This document shows, piece by piece, positions 55,901 through 63,859 of a stretch of DNA of 64,000 nt. This DNA comes from an uncultured Rhizobiaceae group bacterium. Lineage in GTDB: Bacteria > Pseudomonadota > Alphaproteobacteria > Rhizobiales > Rhizobiaceae. Both the position numbers and the translations under genes were made by a program. Each line of letters starts with the position of its first letter. The stretch's first letter is position 1. Under the pieces are notes generated by a model, which was given only the letters and a program-made list of their open reading frames with translations, was not told the origin of the DNA and ran no database searches. The stretch spans positions 205,038-269,037 of the forward strand of contig CALLUS010000008.1 in NCBI GenBank assembly GCA_938010435.1, read 5' to 3'.

Positions 55901-56363
55901 CGCCAAGGATCGCAATGAACGTGGCTGCTTCGATCCACGCATTGGCGCGGGGCAAATCAGATTTATCCAAATGATCTGGCAAAATGCCGTATTTGATCGG
56001 ACCAAACAGAGCTGAGATCACACCAAAATAGAATAGAGCGATCATCAGTATGGTGACTGATGAGAATGCTATACCAATAACGGCAACTGCTGCACCACCG
56101 ATTTCAAACAGCTTTAAGCGCTCGGCCATCCAAGCCTTATCAAATTTATCGGCCATTTCACCGCCAAGAGATGACAGCAACAAAAATGGCAGCATGAAGA
56201 TCGCGCCGGCAACAGTCACCAATGTGCCCGATTGCTCGGTAGCTACTGTCGCAAGGATCAAAAAGATCAGCGTGTTTTTCAGAAAATTGTCATTGAACGC
56301 GGATAGAAACTGCGTCCAGAATAGAGGTGCGAATTCGCGCTTCGACATAAGATTGGTATTCAT
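52962..56363 (-). CDS. aas: Fused lysophospholipid transporter / acyltransferase / acyl-ACP synthetase
   Basis: A 1133-aa three-part protein that imports and reacylates lysophospholipids. Residues about 1-420 are an MFS transporter (LplT-like, starting SKREFAPLFWTQFLSAFNDNFLKN). About 430-620 is a PlsC-type acyltransferase with NHVSFLDGPL (the NHx4D box) and FPEGRIT. From about 640 comes an AMP-forming ligase with ILFTSGSEGTPKGVVLSHRN and the WHDTGDIVTFD motif. In E. coli LplT and Aas are separate adjacent genes; the full fusion is common in alphaproteobacteria. A GGAGG SD precedes the ATG, and a candidate operator lies 120-165 nt upstream. Confidence 0.93.
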   Translation of the reverse strand: MNTNLMSKREFAPLFWTQFLSAFNDNFLKNTLIFLILATVATEQSGTLVTVAGAIFMLPFLLLSSLGGEMADKFDKAWMAERLKLFEIGGAAVAVIGIAFSSVTILMIALFYFGVISALFGPIKYGILPDHLDKSDLPRANAWIEAATFIAILGGTVVASIAALNGVSVLIFGPMMMAFAFGCWFVSRSIPKTGSKAPDLVIDKNIFRSTWRLLGEVRENTRIWRASLMAAWFWLVGAIILSIMPTLVKETLGGNEIAITAYLAIFAVSIGLGSAIAAWMSAGRLVLLPAPVGTALMALFGFHLAWTVSGLETLPTQDNLIGFFSGRSTIIIAIDLAGMAIAGAFLVVPTFAAVQHWAAEDRRARVVGAANVLGAGFMTLGGAAMAGLQAFGTTIGQLLFLLSILNVVAAWLMLKYLPTNAFRDFISIMFRAFYRMEVTGLENIEKAGEAPILALNHVSFLDGPLALALTDEEPVFAIDHTIAQKWWVKPFLKMTRALPLDPSKPMATRTLIKSVREGDPLVIFPEGRITVTGSLMKVYDGAAMVADRTGSMVVPIRIDGLERSFFSRLKKGQIRRRLFPKVKVTILDPVKLDVDESLRGRPRRAAAGAKLYETMSRLLFETTPIDGTVIEKVIATATERGMGKLAVQDPVTGDLSYSKLLTGASVLGAKFKTLLKDQPTLGVMLPNANGSIATVLGVMSAGKVPAMINFTAGAQSILSSCKAAEVKTILTSRAFITQAKLDAVIEELQKQVEIIWLDDLRETITLIDKLKGLMRKDIPHVRRDIDDRAVILFTSGSEGTPKGVVLSHRNVLSNAAQAAARIDFGTSDKVFNILPIFHSFGLTAGTILPLISGVPVYFYPSPLHYRIVPELIYSSNSTIIFGTDTFLNGYARTAHPYDFRSIRYCFAGAEPVKSSTREIYMNRFGLRVLEGYGVTETAPVISINTPMFNKAGTVGKLLPSMESRLEEVPGVDEGGRLHVKGPNVMAGYLRAENPGVLEPLADGWHDTGDIVTFDDDGFITIRGRAKRFAKIAGEMVSLAAVEQLAGDLWPGSMTAVATLPDARKGEKLVMVTNAPKASRKEFMAYVKSRKAQDLMIPADVYIMNSIPVLGAGKVDFVGVQKLVTAGIDKKLAA

Positions 56364-56481
56364 TTTAAACCTCCGCCAAACTGCCCCACCCTCATGGCAT
56401 ATCGTTTGACCTGTTGTTAACTGCTGAAGCTAACTTTGAAACCTCAACAAAAGATAGATTTTGCTCAACATTTGATAAAAT

Positions 56482-56529
56482 ACTTGAACAGCGTTCATTT
56501 TTTACTCTATAAATGAACGCTGTTCAAGT
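56482..56529. promoter_or_regulatory. 19-bp perfect inverted repeat, candidate double TetR-type operator
   Basis: Arms 56482-56500 and 56511-56529 are exact reverse complements with a 10-nt spacer. Each arm also contains the dyad TGAAC-AGC-GTTCA, so two palindromic half-operators lie about 29 bp centre to centre. Promoter-like boxes run through it on both strands: TTGAAC, 17 nt, TAAAAA on minus toward aas; and TTGAAC, 18 nt, TATAAA on plus. Position upstream of a fatty-acid recycling gene suggests a TetR-type lipid regulator; no regulator gene is adjacent. Confidence 0.65.
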
Positions 56530-56642
56530 CTGAAAATTGAAATTTCTTTAAACTGCGATCTTTGGTTACCAATCAATTCACATTCAATTGTTCAAATGAC
56601 GCCTTTCCACCACAGTTCGATTGCGGACAACGCGAACTTGCC

Positions 56643-56671
56643 TTGCATTGATGGCTGATCTGGCATATACA
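56643..56671 (+). promoter_or_regulatory. Candidate promoter of the rimP-nusA operon
   Basis: TTGCAT (56643-56648), a 17-nt spacer and TATACA (56666-56671), predicting a start near 56678. The short leader then runs into the hairpin at 56696-56727. It is the best promoter-like match seen before rimP by eye. Confidence 0.5.
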
Positions 56672-56695
56672 ATAAGGAAATCTCAGGCAGTTGTC

Positions 56696-56727
56696 AGAGT
56701 GGGTCCTTCGGGAACCCGCTCTTTTTT
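56696..56727 (+). terminator. UUCG-capped terminator in the rimP leader (possible attenuator)
   Basis: Stem AGAGTGGGTCC / GG-A-ACCCGCTCT with one wobble pair and one bulged A, capped by the very stable C(UUCG)G loop and followed by six T. It is located about 55 nt before the rimP start, in the predicted leader. Such a leader terminator would demand antitermination or partial read-through for the whole operon. It could instead end an RNA started at the aas-side promoter. Confidence 0.8.
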
Positions 56728-56781
56728 ATGGCCTGATCTCATATATTCCGGTGTTTCAACGCCGAGACCGAAAGCAAGTGA

Positions 56782-57390
56782 TTGACCGACGCGACCGATA
56801 AATTGGATGACAATTCTGCCGATGCCCGCCTTGTGAAAGAAGAAGGGCTGGACGCATTGGTTGCATCTGTGATTGCTCCACCCATCGAAGACTTGGGGTT
56901 TCGTTTGGTGCGCACGCGCATGTTCGACCATAATGGCTTGACCATGCAGGTGATGGCAGAGCGCCCTGATGGCACAATGTCAGTGAACGATTGCGAGGCC
57001 GTATCTCGTGCAATTTCGCCTGTGTTGGATGTGGAAGACCCGGTGTCTCAAGCTTACAACTTAGAGATTTCATCCCCCGGTATTGATCGACCGCTAGTGC
57101 GCCGCAGCGATTTTGAAACTTGGGCGGGTCACACAGCTAAAATTGAATCTGCTTATTTGATCGATGGCCGCAAACGCTGGCGCGGCATTCTCATAAAGCT
57201 GGACGGCGATGACTTGCTTTTGCGTCGGGACAACGCCGCCAAAGGCGAAGAAGTTGAAGCCCGAATTCCATTGCAGTCTATCAGCGCTGCCAATCTGGTG
57301 CTGACTGATGAACTCGTGCGCGAAGCCTTGAAACGAGACAAAGCTCTGCGCACAGCAAACGATATAGAAGACGACGACACTGATAATTGA
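56782..57390 (+). CDS. rimP: Ribosome maturation factor RimP
   Basis: Assists maturation of the 30S subunit. The 202-aa protein shows RLVRTRMFDHNGLTMQVMAERPDGTMSVNDCEAVSRAISPVLDVEDPVSQAYNLEISSPGIDRPLVRRSDFE, the hallmark of the family, and a C-terminal SH3-like part. No ATG fits: a TTG directly after an in-frame TGA starts the frame at 56782; a GTG at 56833 is the next choice. First gene of the rimP-nusA-ylxR-infB-rbfA-truB operon. Confidence 0.92.
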   Translation: MTDATDKLDDNSADARLVKEEGLDALVASVIAPPIEDLGFRLVRTRMFDHNGLTMQVMAERPDGTMSVNDCEAVSRAISPVLDVEDPVSQAYNLEISSPGIDRPLVRRSDFETWAGHTAKIESAYLIDGRKRWRGILIKLDGDDLLLRRDNAAKGEEVEARIPLQSISAANLVLTDELVREALKRDKALRTANDIEDDDTDN

Positions 57391-57463
57391 TTGAAACCGG
57401 ACCAATTGGTTCAAAATATTTAGCAACACTGAAATTAGTGCTGCAACTCAACGGAGAAGACTC

Positions 57464-59113
57464 ATGGCAGTTAGCGCCAACAGACTTGAACTTATGCAAA
57501 TCGCCGATGCGGTTGCCCGTGAAAAGTCGATCGACAAAGAAATCGTTCTCGGCGCTATGGCCGATGCCATCGAGAAAGCTGCCAAATCGCGCTACGGTTT
57601 GGAAACAAACATTCGTGCCGACATCAATGAAAAGACTGGCGAGATTAAACTTCAGCGTCTGCTGGAAGTTGTCGAAACCGTTGAAGACTATGACACACAG
57701 ATTGATCTGAAAGGCGCTTTAAAGAAAAATGAAGCCGCCAAGATTGGCGACCATATCGGCGAACTTCTGCCGCCAATGGATTTTGGTCGTATTGCTGCAC
57801 AGTCCGCAAAACAAGTTATCGTGCAAAAAGTACGCGATGCTGAACGTGACCGTCAGTTTGATGAATTTAAAGATCGCGTTGGCGAAATTATCAACGGCAC
57901 TGTCAAACGTGTTGAATATGGCAATGTGATTGTCGATCTGGGACGTGGTGAAGCCATTATCCGTCGTGATGAACTCATTCCGCGCGAGATGTACCGTTAC
58001 GGTGACCGCGTTCGTGCCTATATTTATGACGTGCGCCGCGAACAACGCGGGCCGCAAATCTTTTTATCCCGCACGCATCCACAGTTCATGGCGAAACTCT
58101 TCCAAATGGAAGTGCCCGAAATTTACGATGGTGTGATTGAAATTCGTTCCGTTGCCCGTGATCCGGGTTCCCGCGCAAAGATTGCTGTTATTTCTAATGA
58201 TTCCGGCATCGATCCGGTTGGTGCTTGTGTTGGTATGCGTGGTTCACGTGTACAAGCCGTTGTTGGCGAACTTCAGGGCGAGAAAATCGACATTATTCCA
58301 TGGTCGCCGGATGCGGCTGGCTTCATTGTGAATGCACTACAACCCGCTGAGGTTGCTAAAGTTGTTTTGGATGAAGAACGCGAACGCATTGAAGTTGTTG
58401 TGCCGGACGAACAATTGTCTTTGGCAATTGGCCGCCGTGGCCAGAACGTCCGCTTGGCTTCACAGTTAACCGGTTGGGATATCGACATTCTAACCGAAGA
58501 AGAAGAATCAGGTCGTCGTCAGGCTGAGTTCAACTCCAACACAGCGACATTCGTGGAAGCTCTGAATGTTGATGAGATGGTTGCACAATTGCTGGCATCA
58601 GAAGGCTTCTCCGATCTGGAAGAAGTTGCTTATGTAGAATCAGACGAAATTGCCATGATCGAAGGTTTCGATGACGAGACCGCTGGTGAATTGCAGGCAC
58701 GTGCCCGTGAGCACTTGGAAAAACAAGAACAGGCTCTCGACAACGAGCGCAAAGAACTTGGCGTTCAAGACGACATGCGTCAGGTGCCGAATATAACCAC
58801 ACCGATGATGGTTGCTCTGGGAAAAAGCGAAGACGATATCAAGTCGCTTGAAGATTTTGCCGGTTGTATTGCAGACGATCTGATTGGTTGGAACGAACGC
58901 AAAGACGGCGAAGTGACACGTCATCCGGGCATTCTGGATGGGTTCAGCATTTCACGCGTTCAAGCGGACGAAATGATTATGGCCGCACGTATTGGAGCTG
59001 GCTGGGTGACTGAAGAAGATCTGCAAGAACCCGAAGTCGTTGAAGAGGTTGTTGAAGTCGAAGAGGATAAGCGCGCGGCAGTTGTCAACGTGATCGAGGA
59101 CACAACTGTCTAG
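57464..59113 (+). CDS. nusA: Transcription termination/antitermination factor NusA
   Basis: Binds RNA polymerase and RNA to tune pausing, termination and antitermination. The 549-aa protein starts MAVSANRLELMQIADAVAREKSIDKEIVLGAM. The N-terminal RNAP-binding domain ends at about residue 130, followed by S1 (RVEYGNVIVDLGRGEAIIRRDELIP) and two KH domains (SNDSGIDPVGACVGMRGSRVQAV; SLAIGRRGQNVRLASQL). The C-terminal acidic repeats follow (EGFSDLEEVAYVESDEIAMIEGFDDETAGELQARA). It lies 73 nt after rimP. Confidence 0.96.
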   Translation: MAVSANRLELMQIADAVAREKSIDKEIVLGAMADAIEKAAKSRYGLETNIRADINEKTGEIKLQRLLEVVETVEDYDTQIDLKGALKKNEAAKIGDHIGELLPPMDFGRIAAQSAKQVIVQKVRDAERDRQFDEFKDRVGEIINGTVKRVEYGNVIVDLGRGEAIIRRDELIPREMYRYGDRVRAYIYDVRREQRGPQIFLSRTHPQFMAKLFQMEVPEIYDGVIEIRSVARDPGSRAKIAVISNDSGIDPVGACVGMRGSRVQAVVGELQGEKIDIIPWSPDAAGFIVNALQPAEVAKVVLDEERERIEVVVPDEQLSLAIGRRGQNVRLASQLTGWDIDILTEEEESGRRQAEFNSNTATFVEALNVDEMVAQLLASEGFSDLEEVAYVESDEIAMIEGFDDETAGELQARAREHLEKQEQALDNERKELGVQDDMRQVPNITTPMMVALGKSEDDIKSLEDFAGCIADDLIGWNERKDGEVTRHPGILDGFSISRVQADEMIMAARIGAGWVTEEDLQEPEVVEEVVEVEEDKRAAVVNVIEDTTV

Positions 59114-59124
59114 GCACAAGGCTG

Positions 59125-59733
59125 ATGGCGGAAATAAATATGGTTGAACGCACCTGTATCCTGACACGCGAGGTGTGTTCGCCAGAAAAACTTATCCGCT
59201 TCGTTGCGGGACCTGATGGAATTGTGGTCCCCGACATAAAAAATAAATTGCCCGGACGCGGTGTCTGGGTGACAGCCAGACGAGACATGGTGGACCAAGC
59301 CGTTAAGAATAAACTGTTTGCACGTGGTTTGAAAACCAAGGTTAAAGCCGACGACAACCTCGGCCAGATGGTCGATGAATTGCTGACACAAGCCGCGTTA
59401 GGGGCGCTGAGTTTTGCAAAGAAAGCCGGAGAAACTCTCACAGGTGCCGGCAAGGTTGATGAAGCCGTGCGGTTGGGCAAAACAATTGCCATTCTTCATG
59501 CCAGCGATGGTGCAGAAGATGGTTTGCGAAAACTCACCCAAGCTGCCCATGCAGTTGGCGCCATTCGCAAAAGAAAAGTGAACGTCTGGAGAATTTTCTC
59601 TTCAGACGAAATGAATATGGCATTAGGGGCAACAAATGTGATACATGCAGCCCTAATGAAAGGCGGCGCGTCGGAAAATTGTTTACTTCGCGTTGCACAA
59701 CTGAACGAATTTCGTGGAATGGAGCCATCCTAA
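59125..59733 (+). CDS. YlxR (DUF448)-L7Ae fusion RNA-binding protein
   Basis: A 202-aa protein. The first 90 residues are YlxR-like: RTCILTREVCSPEKLIRFVAGPDG and KLPGRGVWVTARRD (the GRGxW motif). The rest is like L7Ae/L30e (YlxQ): ALGALSFAKKAGETLTGAGKVDEAVRLGKTIAILHASDGAEDG. In Bacillus these are two genes; in alphaproteobacteria they are fused between nusA and infB. The role is probably RNA or RNase P-related regulation. It begins 11 nt after nusA. Confidence 0.9.
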   Translation: MAEINMVERTCILTREVCSPEKLIRFVAGPDGIVVPDIKNKLPGRGVWVTARRDMVDQAVKNKLFARGLKTKVKADDNLGQMVDELLTQAALGALSFAKKAGETLTGAGKVDEAVRLGKTIAILHASDGAEDGLRKLTQAAHAVGAIRKRKVNVWRIFSSDEMNMALGATNVIHAALMKGGASENCLLRVAQLNEFRGMEPS

Positions 59734-59832
59734 TGGGTGACCGTTTAATTAAAAGATTGTCGAACTGATGTCGGCTAAACAATGAAAACGGCCCCGAACA
59801 ACCAAAGGGGGTCAAAAAGGTAAAGTAACTAG

Positions 59833-62364
59833 ATGAGCGATTCCAATTCAGGCGACGACAATAAATCCGGTGCACCACAGCGTGGCACCCTGTCGCTAAA
59901 GGGCCGTGGTGGCACGGTCAAACAAAGCTTCTCACATGGTCGCAGCAATAATGTTGTTGTGGAAACCAAGAAACGCCGCATTGTAAAGCCGGGCGACGAG
60001 AAAGCTGTATTTGCACCCAAAACAGAATCTGTCACTCCACCGGCACCGAAGCCTGTTGAACCCGCAGAAGTGGCAAAACCAACGCCTAAACCGGTTGAAG
60101 CTTCAGGTAATCTTTCTGCCGGCGAAATGGGTGCCCGCGCCCGCGCGCTTGAAGAAGCCAAAATTCGCGAAGTTGAAGATGCAAAGCGCGCTGAAGAAGA
60201 AGCTGCACGCCGCGCACTTGAAGATGCAGCTACACGTGAGGCGCGCGAAAAGCGCGAAGCTGAAGAAGCCGAAGCTGCTGCCAAGAAAGCGGCAGAAGAT
60301 GAAAAACGTGCTGCTGAAGAAGCGGAACAAGCCCGTATTGCAGCGGCTGACGCTTCTGCTGCTGTTGCTGCTGCCGATCCTGATGCTATTAAAAAATCAA
60401 GTGGTGCAGCACCTCTGCGCCCGGTGGAGCGTCCAAAGGAAGCGCCAAAAGCATCACGCCCGAAAGGTGGTGATGATCGTCGTCGCACAAAACTGACACT
60501 GTCTAACGCATTGAACGCAAACTCAGAACGTTCACGCTCACTTGCGTCCATGCGCCGCCAGCGCGAAAAGCAAAAGCGTGGCCAACAATCTGGTCCGCGC
60601 GAAAAGGTTATGCGCGAAGTCATCATTCCTGACACAATCACAATTCAAGAACTCGCCAACCGTATGACAGAACGCGCAGTAGATGTGGTTAAGTTCTTGA
60701 TGGAACAAGGCCAGATGATGAAGCCAGGCGATATTATCGATTCCGATTTGGCTCAGTTGATCACAGAAGAAATGGGCCACACAGTTGTTCGTGTTTCTGA
60801 AGCTGATGTTGAAATCGTTGATTCTACAGAAGACAAACCTGAAGAGATGAAATCCCGTCCTCCAATTGTGACCATTATGGGTCACGTGGATCACGGTAAA
60901 ACCAGCCTGTTGGATAAAATACGTGAAGCACGTGTTGCTGCAGGTGAAGCCGGTGGCATCACCCAACACATTGGTGCTTATCAGATAGAACGTGATGGAA
61001 AGAAAATTTCTTTCCTCGACACGCCCGGTCACGAAGCATTTACGGCCATGCGCGCCCGTGGTGCGGCCTCAACAGATATTGCCATTTTGGTGGTAGCTGC
61101 AGACGACAGTGTCATGCCGCAAACCATTGAATCCATCAAACATGCAAAAGCGGCTGAAGTGCCCATGATCGTTGCGATCAATAAAATGGACACCGAAGGC
61201 GCTGATGCCATGAAAGTGCGTCAAGAACTGCTTCAACATGAAGTGTTCGTTGAAGGCATGGGCGGTGAGATATTGGACGTTGAAGTTTCCGCAAAAACCG
61301 GAGACGGCATTGATAACCTGCTTGATGCGATAAACCTTCAAGCTGAATTGATGGAATTGAAGGCCAATCCTAACCGCAATGGTGAAGGTGTTGTCATTGA
61401 ATCAAAACTTGAAAAAGGCCGCGGTGCGGTCGCTACAGCAATCGTTCAAAACGGCACTATGAAAGTCGGCGACATTATTGTTGCTGGCAGTGAATGGGGA
61501 CGTGTTCGTGCATTGGTTGATGATCATGGCAAACAAATGAAAGAGGCTGGCCCTTCAACTCCTGTTGAAATCCTCGGTCTCTCCGGCGCACCTTCTGCAG
61601 GTGATCAAATCGTCACCGTGGAAAATGAATCCCGCGCCCGCGAGATTTCTGACTACCGACAACGCAAAGCACGTGAACTTTCTGTTGCTGCGCAAGCAGG
61701 CCAGCGCGGCTCCTTGGAGCAAATGATGAGCAATCTTCAACTGAAAGGTGCTGATCAGGCTCCATTGGTTGTTAAAGGTGACACACAAGGTTCTGTAGAA
61801 GCGATCAACGCGGCTCTTAACGGTCTCGGCACTGACGAAGTGCAAGCACGCATCGTTCATTCAGGCGTCGGTGGTATCACTGAAGCGGACGTGACACTGG
61901 CTATTGCGTCTTCTACTCCGGTTATTGCTTTCAACGTGCGTGCAAACAAACAGGCGCAGGAATTGGCTAAAAAAGAAGGCGTTGAAATTCGTTACTACTC
62001 GATCATTTACAATTTGATCGATGATGTGAAAGCAACGCTTTCTGGAATGTTGGCACCGGAACGTCGTGAGACATTCATCGGGTACGCAGATATTCTGGAA
62101 ATCTTCACTCACTCAAAAGTGGGCAAGGTTGCCGGTTGTTTGGTCACAGAAGGTCATGTGGAACGCGGCATGGGCGTGCGTCTGTTGCGCGAGGATGTTG
62201 TTATTCACGAAGGTGACCTGTCAACGCTCAAACGCTTCAAAGATGAAGTTGCGCGTGTGGACTCCGGCACCGAGTGCGGTATGGCGTTCAAAAATTACCA
62301 AGACATGCGCAAAGGCGATGTCATCGAATGTTACACAGTCGAGATGATTGATCGCAGCCTGTAA
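59833..62364 (+). CDS. infB: Translation initiation factor IF-2
   Basis: GTPase that brings initiator fMet-tRNA to the 30S subunit and promotes subunit joining. The 843-aa chain has a low-complexity Ala/Glu/Lys/Arg-rich region, mostly charged helix, at about residues 85-180, an IF2N domain ([31 protein letters not shown]), then the G domain from about residue 340: [23 protein letters not shown] and NKMD. Domains II and IV carry the fMet-tRNA-binding C-terminus. A hairpin between this gene and rbfA may reduce downstream transcription. Confidence 0.96.
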   Translation: MSDSNSGDDNKSGAPQRGTLSLKGRGGTVKQSFSHGRSNNVVVETKKRRIVKPGDEKAVFAPKTESVTPPAPKPVEPAEVAKPTPKPVEASGNLSAGEMGARARALEEAKIREVEDAKRAEEEAARRALEDAATREAREKREAEEAEAAAKKAAEDEKRAAEEAEQARIAAADASAAVAAADPDAIKKSSGAAPLRPVERPKEAPKASRPKGGDDRRRTKLTLSNALNANSERSRSLASMRRQREKQKRGQQSGPREKVMREVIIPDTITIQELANRMTERAVDVVKFLMEQGQMMKPGDIIDSDLAQLITEEMGHTVVRVSEADVEIVDSTEDKPEEMKSRPPIVTIMGHVDHGKTSLLDKIREARVAAGEAGGITQHIGAYQIERDGKKISFLDTPGHEAFTAMRARGAASTDIAILVVAADDSVMPQTIESIKHAKAAEVPMIVAINKMDTEGADAMKVRQELLQHEVFVEGMGGEILDVEVSAKTGDGIDNLLDAINLQAELMELKANPNRNGEGVVIESKLEKGRGAVATAIVQNGTMKVGDIIVAGSEWGRVRALVDDHGKQMKEAGPSTPVEILGLSGAPSAGDQIVTVENESRAREISDYRQRKARELSVAAQAGQRGSLEQMMSNLQLKGADQAPLVVKGDTQGSVEAINAALNGLGTDEVQARIVHSGVGGITEADVTLAIASSTPVIAFNVRANKQAQELAKKEGVEIRYYSIIYNLIDDVKATLSGMLAPERRETFIGYADILEIFTHSKVGKVAGCLVTEGHVERGMGVRLLREDVVIHEGDLSTLKRFKDEVARVDSGTECGMAFKNYQDMRKGDVIECYTVEMIDRSL

Positions 62365-62389
62365 AGGCATCGGCATTCTCAAGACATTT

Positions 62390-62420
62390 ATGGCCCCAAC
62401 CTTTGTTGGGACCATTTTCT
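62390..62420 (+). terminator. Hairpin between infB and rbfA
   Basis: ATGGCCCCAAC / GTTGGGACCAT, 11-bp stem with one mismatch and a CTTT loop, followed by TTTTC. It resembles a weak terminator 26 nt after infB and 13 nt before the rbfA ATG, so rbfA-truB may be partly separated in expression. Confidence 0.6.
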
Positions 62421-62432
62421 ATGGTGATTTAA

Positions 62433-62846
62433 ATGAGCAAATCCAAAGCCCCTTCCCAACGTCAACTGCGTGTTGGTGAACTCGTGCGCCATGCACTCAC
62501 TGAAGTGCTCACGCGCGAGACGTTTGACGACAAAGCTCTCAAGGGTCAGATGATTTCGGTCTCAGAAGTGCGTATGTCGCCCGATCTGAAAATAGCCACA
62601 TGCTTCATCTCACCGCTTGGAGGGCGTAAACAAAATGGCAAGGGCGAAGCCGATGCTAAAGCAATCTGTAAGGCGCTCGCAGCAAACGCCAAATTTATCC
62701 GCGCCCGTGCAACCCCTCACCTCAATCAAATGAAATACATGCCGACCTTTCGTTTTCTTGAAGACACAAGCTTTGAGAATTTCGCAAAGATTGATGCATT
62801 GTTGCGCAGCGATGCTGTGCAGCGCGACGTCAACAAAGGCGAATAA
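62433..62846 (+). CDS. rbfA: Ribosome-binding factor A
   Basis: Binds 16S rRNA near the 5' helix and helps mature the 30S subunit. The 137-aa protein has the expected [41 protein letters not shown] and [18 protein letters not shown]. It is followed 5 nt later by truB. Confidence 0.94.
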   Translation: MSKSKAPSQRQLRVGELVRHALTEVLTRETFDDKALKGQMISVSEVRMSPDLKIATCFISPLGGRKQNGKGEADAKAICKALAANAKFIRARATPHLNQMKYMPTFRFLEDTSFENFAKIDALLRSDAVQRDVNKGE

Positions 62847-62851
62847 TTTCT

Positions 62852-63763
62852 ATGGGACGTCGCAAAAAAGGCCGCACTATTTCCGGTTGGCTGGTGCTGG
62901 ATAAGCCTTATGATTTCGGTTCTACACAAGCTGTTGGAAAAATCCGTTGGTTGTTCGACGCTCAAAAAGCCGGACATGCGGGAACTCTCGACCCGCTTGC
63001 AACCGGTGTTCTTCCAATAGCATTGGGAGAAGCTACGAAGACGGTTCCCTTCGTCACCGATGGTGAAAAATCATACCGTTTCACCGTTCAATGGGGTGCA
63101 GAAACAAACACCGATGATGCAGAAGGTGAGGCCGTCAAAACATCTGAAAAACGCCCTACCCGCTCCGAAATTGAAGCTATTTTAAGCGGTTATATCGGCG
63201 ACATCAAACAAACCCCTCCAGCTTTCTCAGCCATAAAGATAGACGGAAAGCGGGCTTATGCCGAAGCACGCGCTGGCAAAGAAGTTATCCTGACCTCCCG
63301 AACAGTCACCATAGAAACGTTCGAACTGACCGATTGCCCAGATGATAATCATTCAGTGTTTGAAATCACATGTGGCAAAGGCACTTATGTACGCGCGTTG
63401 GCCCGGGATATGGGCCGACAGCTAGGATGTTTTGGACATATACGACAATTGCGTCGCACCTATGTGGAACCTTTCGAAGAAGAAGACTCTGTGAGCTTAG
63501 ATGCTCTGATCGCCCTTGAAGGTGATTTGAACGGGCTGGACAAATTGCTCATCAGCCCACTGCAAGCGATGGATGGCTATACTGAAATCCGCATGAGCGA
63601 GGACGAAGTGCGGCGTATTCGAACAGGCAACTCCATCATTCTACGCGGCCGTGATGCCCCCATTGAAGAAGAAGACGTGTGCGCCGTTTACAAGGGCAAC
63701 CTAGTCGCCATAGGCGATATCGAAAAAGGCAGTTTTCAACCAAGGCGCGTTTTACAGAATTAA
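62852..63763 (+). CDS. truB: tRNA pseudouridine(55) synthase
   Basis: Makes pseudouridine 55 in the T-loop of tRNAs. The 303-aa protein opens with GWLVLDKPYDFGSTQAVGKIRWLF. The catalytic Asp is in GHAGTLDPLATGVLP; QTPPAFSAIKIDGKRAY and GTYVRALARDMG complete the family pattern. It ends the rimP-to-truB operon; downstream lies the IS3-type element instead of the expected rpsO. Confidence 0.95.
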   Translation: MGRRKKGRTISGWLVLDKPYDFGSTQAVGKIRWLFDAQKAGHAGTLDPLATGVLPIALGEATKTVPFVTDGEKSYRFTVQWGAETNTDDAEGEAVKTSEKRPTRSEIEAILSGYIGDIKQTPPAFSAIKIDGKRAYAEARAGKEVILTSRTVTIETFELTDCPDDNHSVFEITCGKGTYVRALARDMGRQLGCFGHIRQLRRTYVEPFEEEDSVSLDALIALEGDLNGLDKLLISPLQAMDGYTEIRMSEDEVRRIRTGNSIILRGRDAPIEEEDVCAVYKGNLVAIGDIEKGSFQPRRVLQN

Positions 63764-63859
63764 AGTCAGCAATCCAATTCCAAAACCGGAAAATCTGAGC
63801 GTTTGCTGCGCGTGGAGCTGTGCAGGTTACGCTCCATCCCAGATCGAACGCAAAGGCTC

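Noticed and set aside
56482..56529. Possible LexA box in the aas upstream repeat
   Set aside because: The alphaproteobacterial site is a direct repeat GTTC-N7-GTTC; here the halves are inverted with 3-nt spacing.
59829..60641. 270-codon open frame opposite the start of infB
   Set aside because: It mirrors the Ala/Glu-rich IF-2 linker, so the product is a Ser/Ala/Arg-rich artefact of codon use; infB is certain on the other strand.
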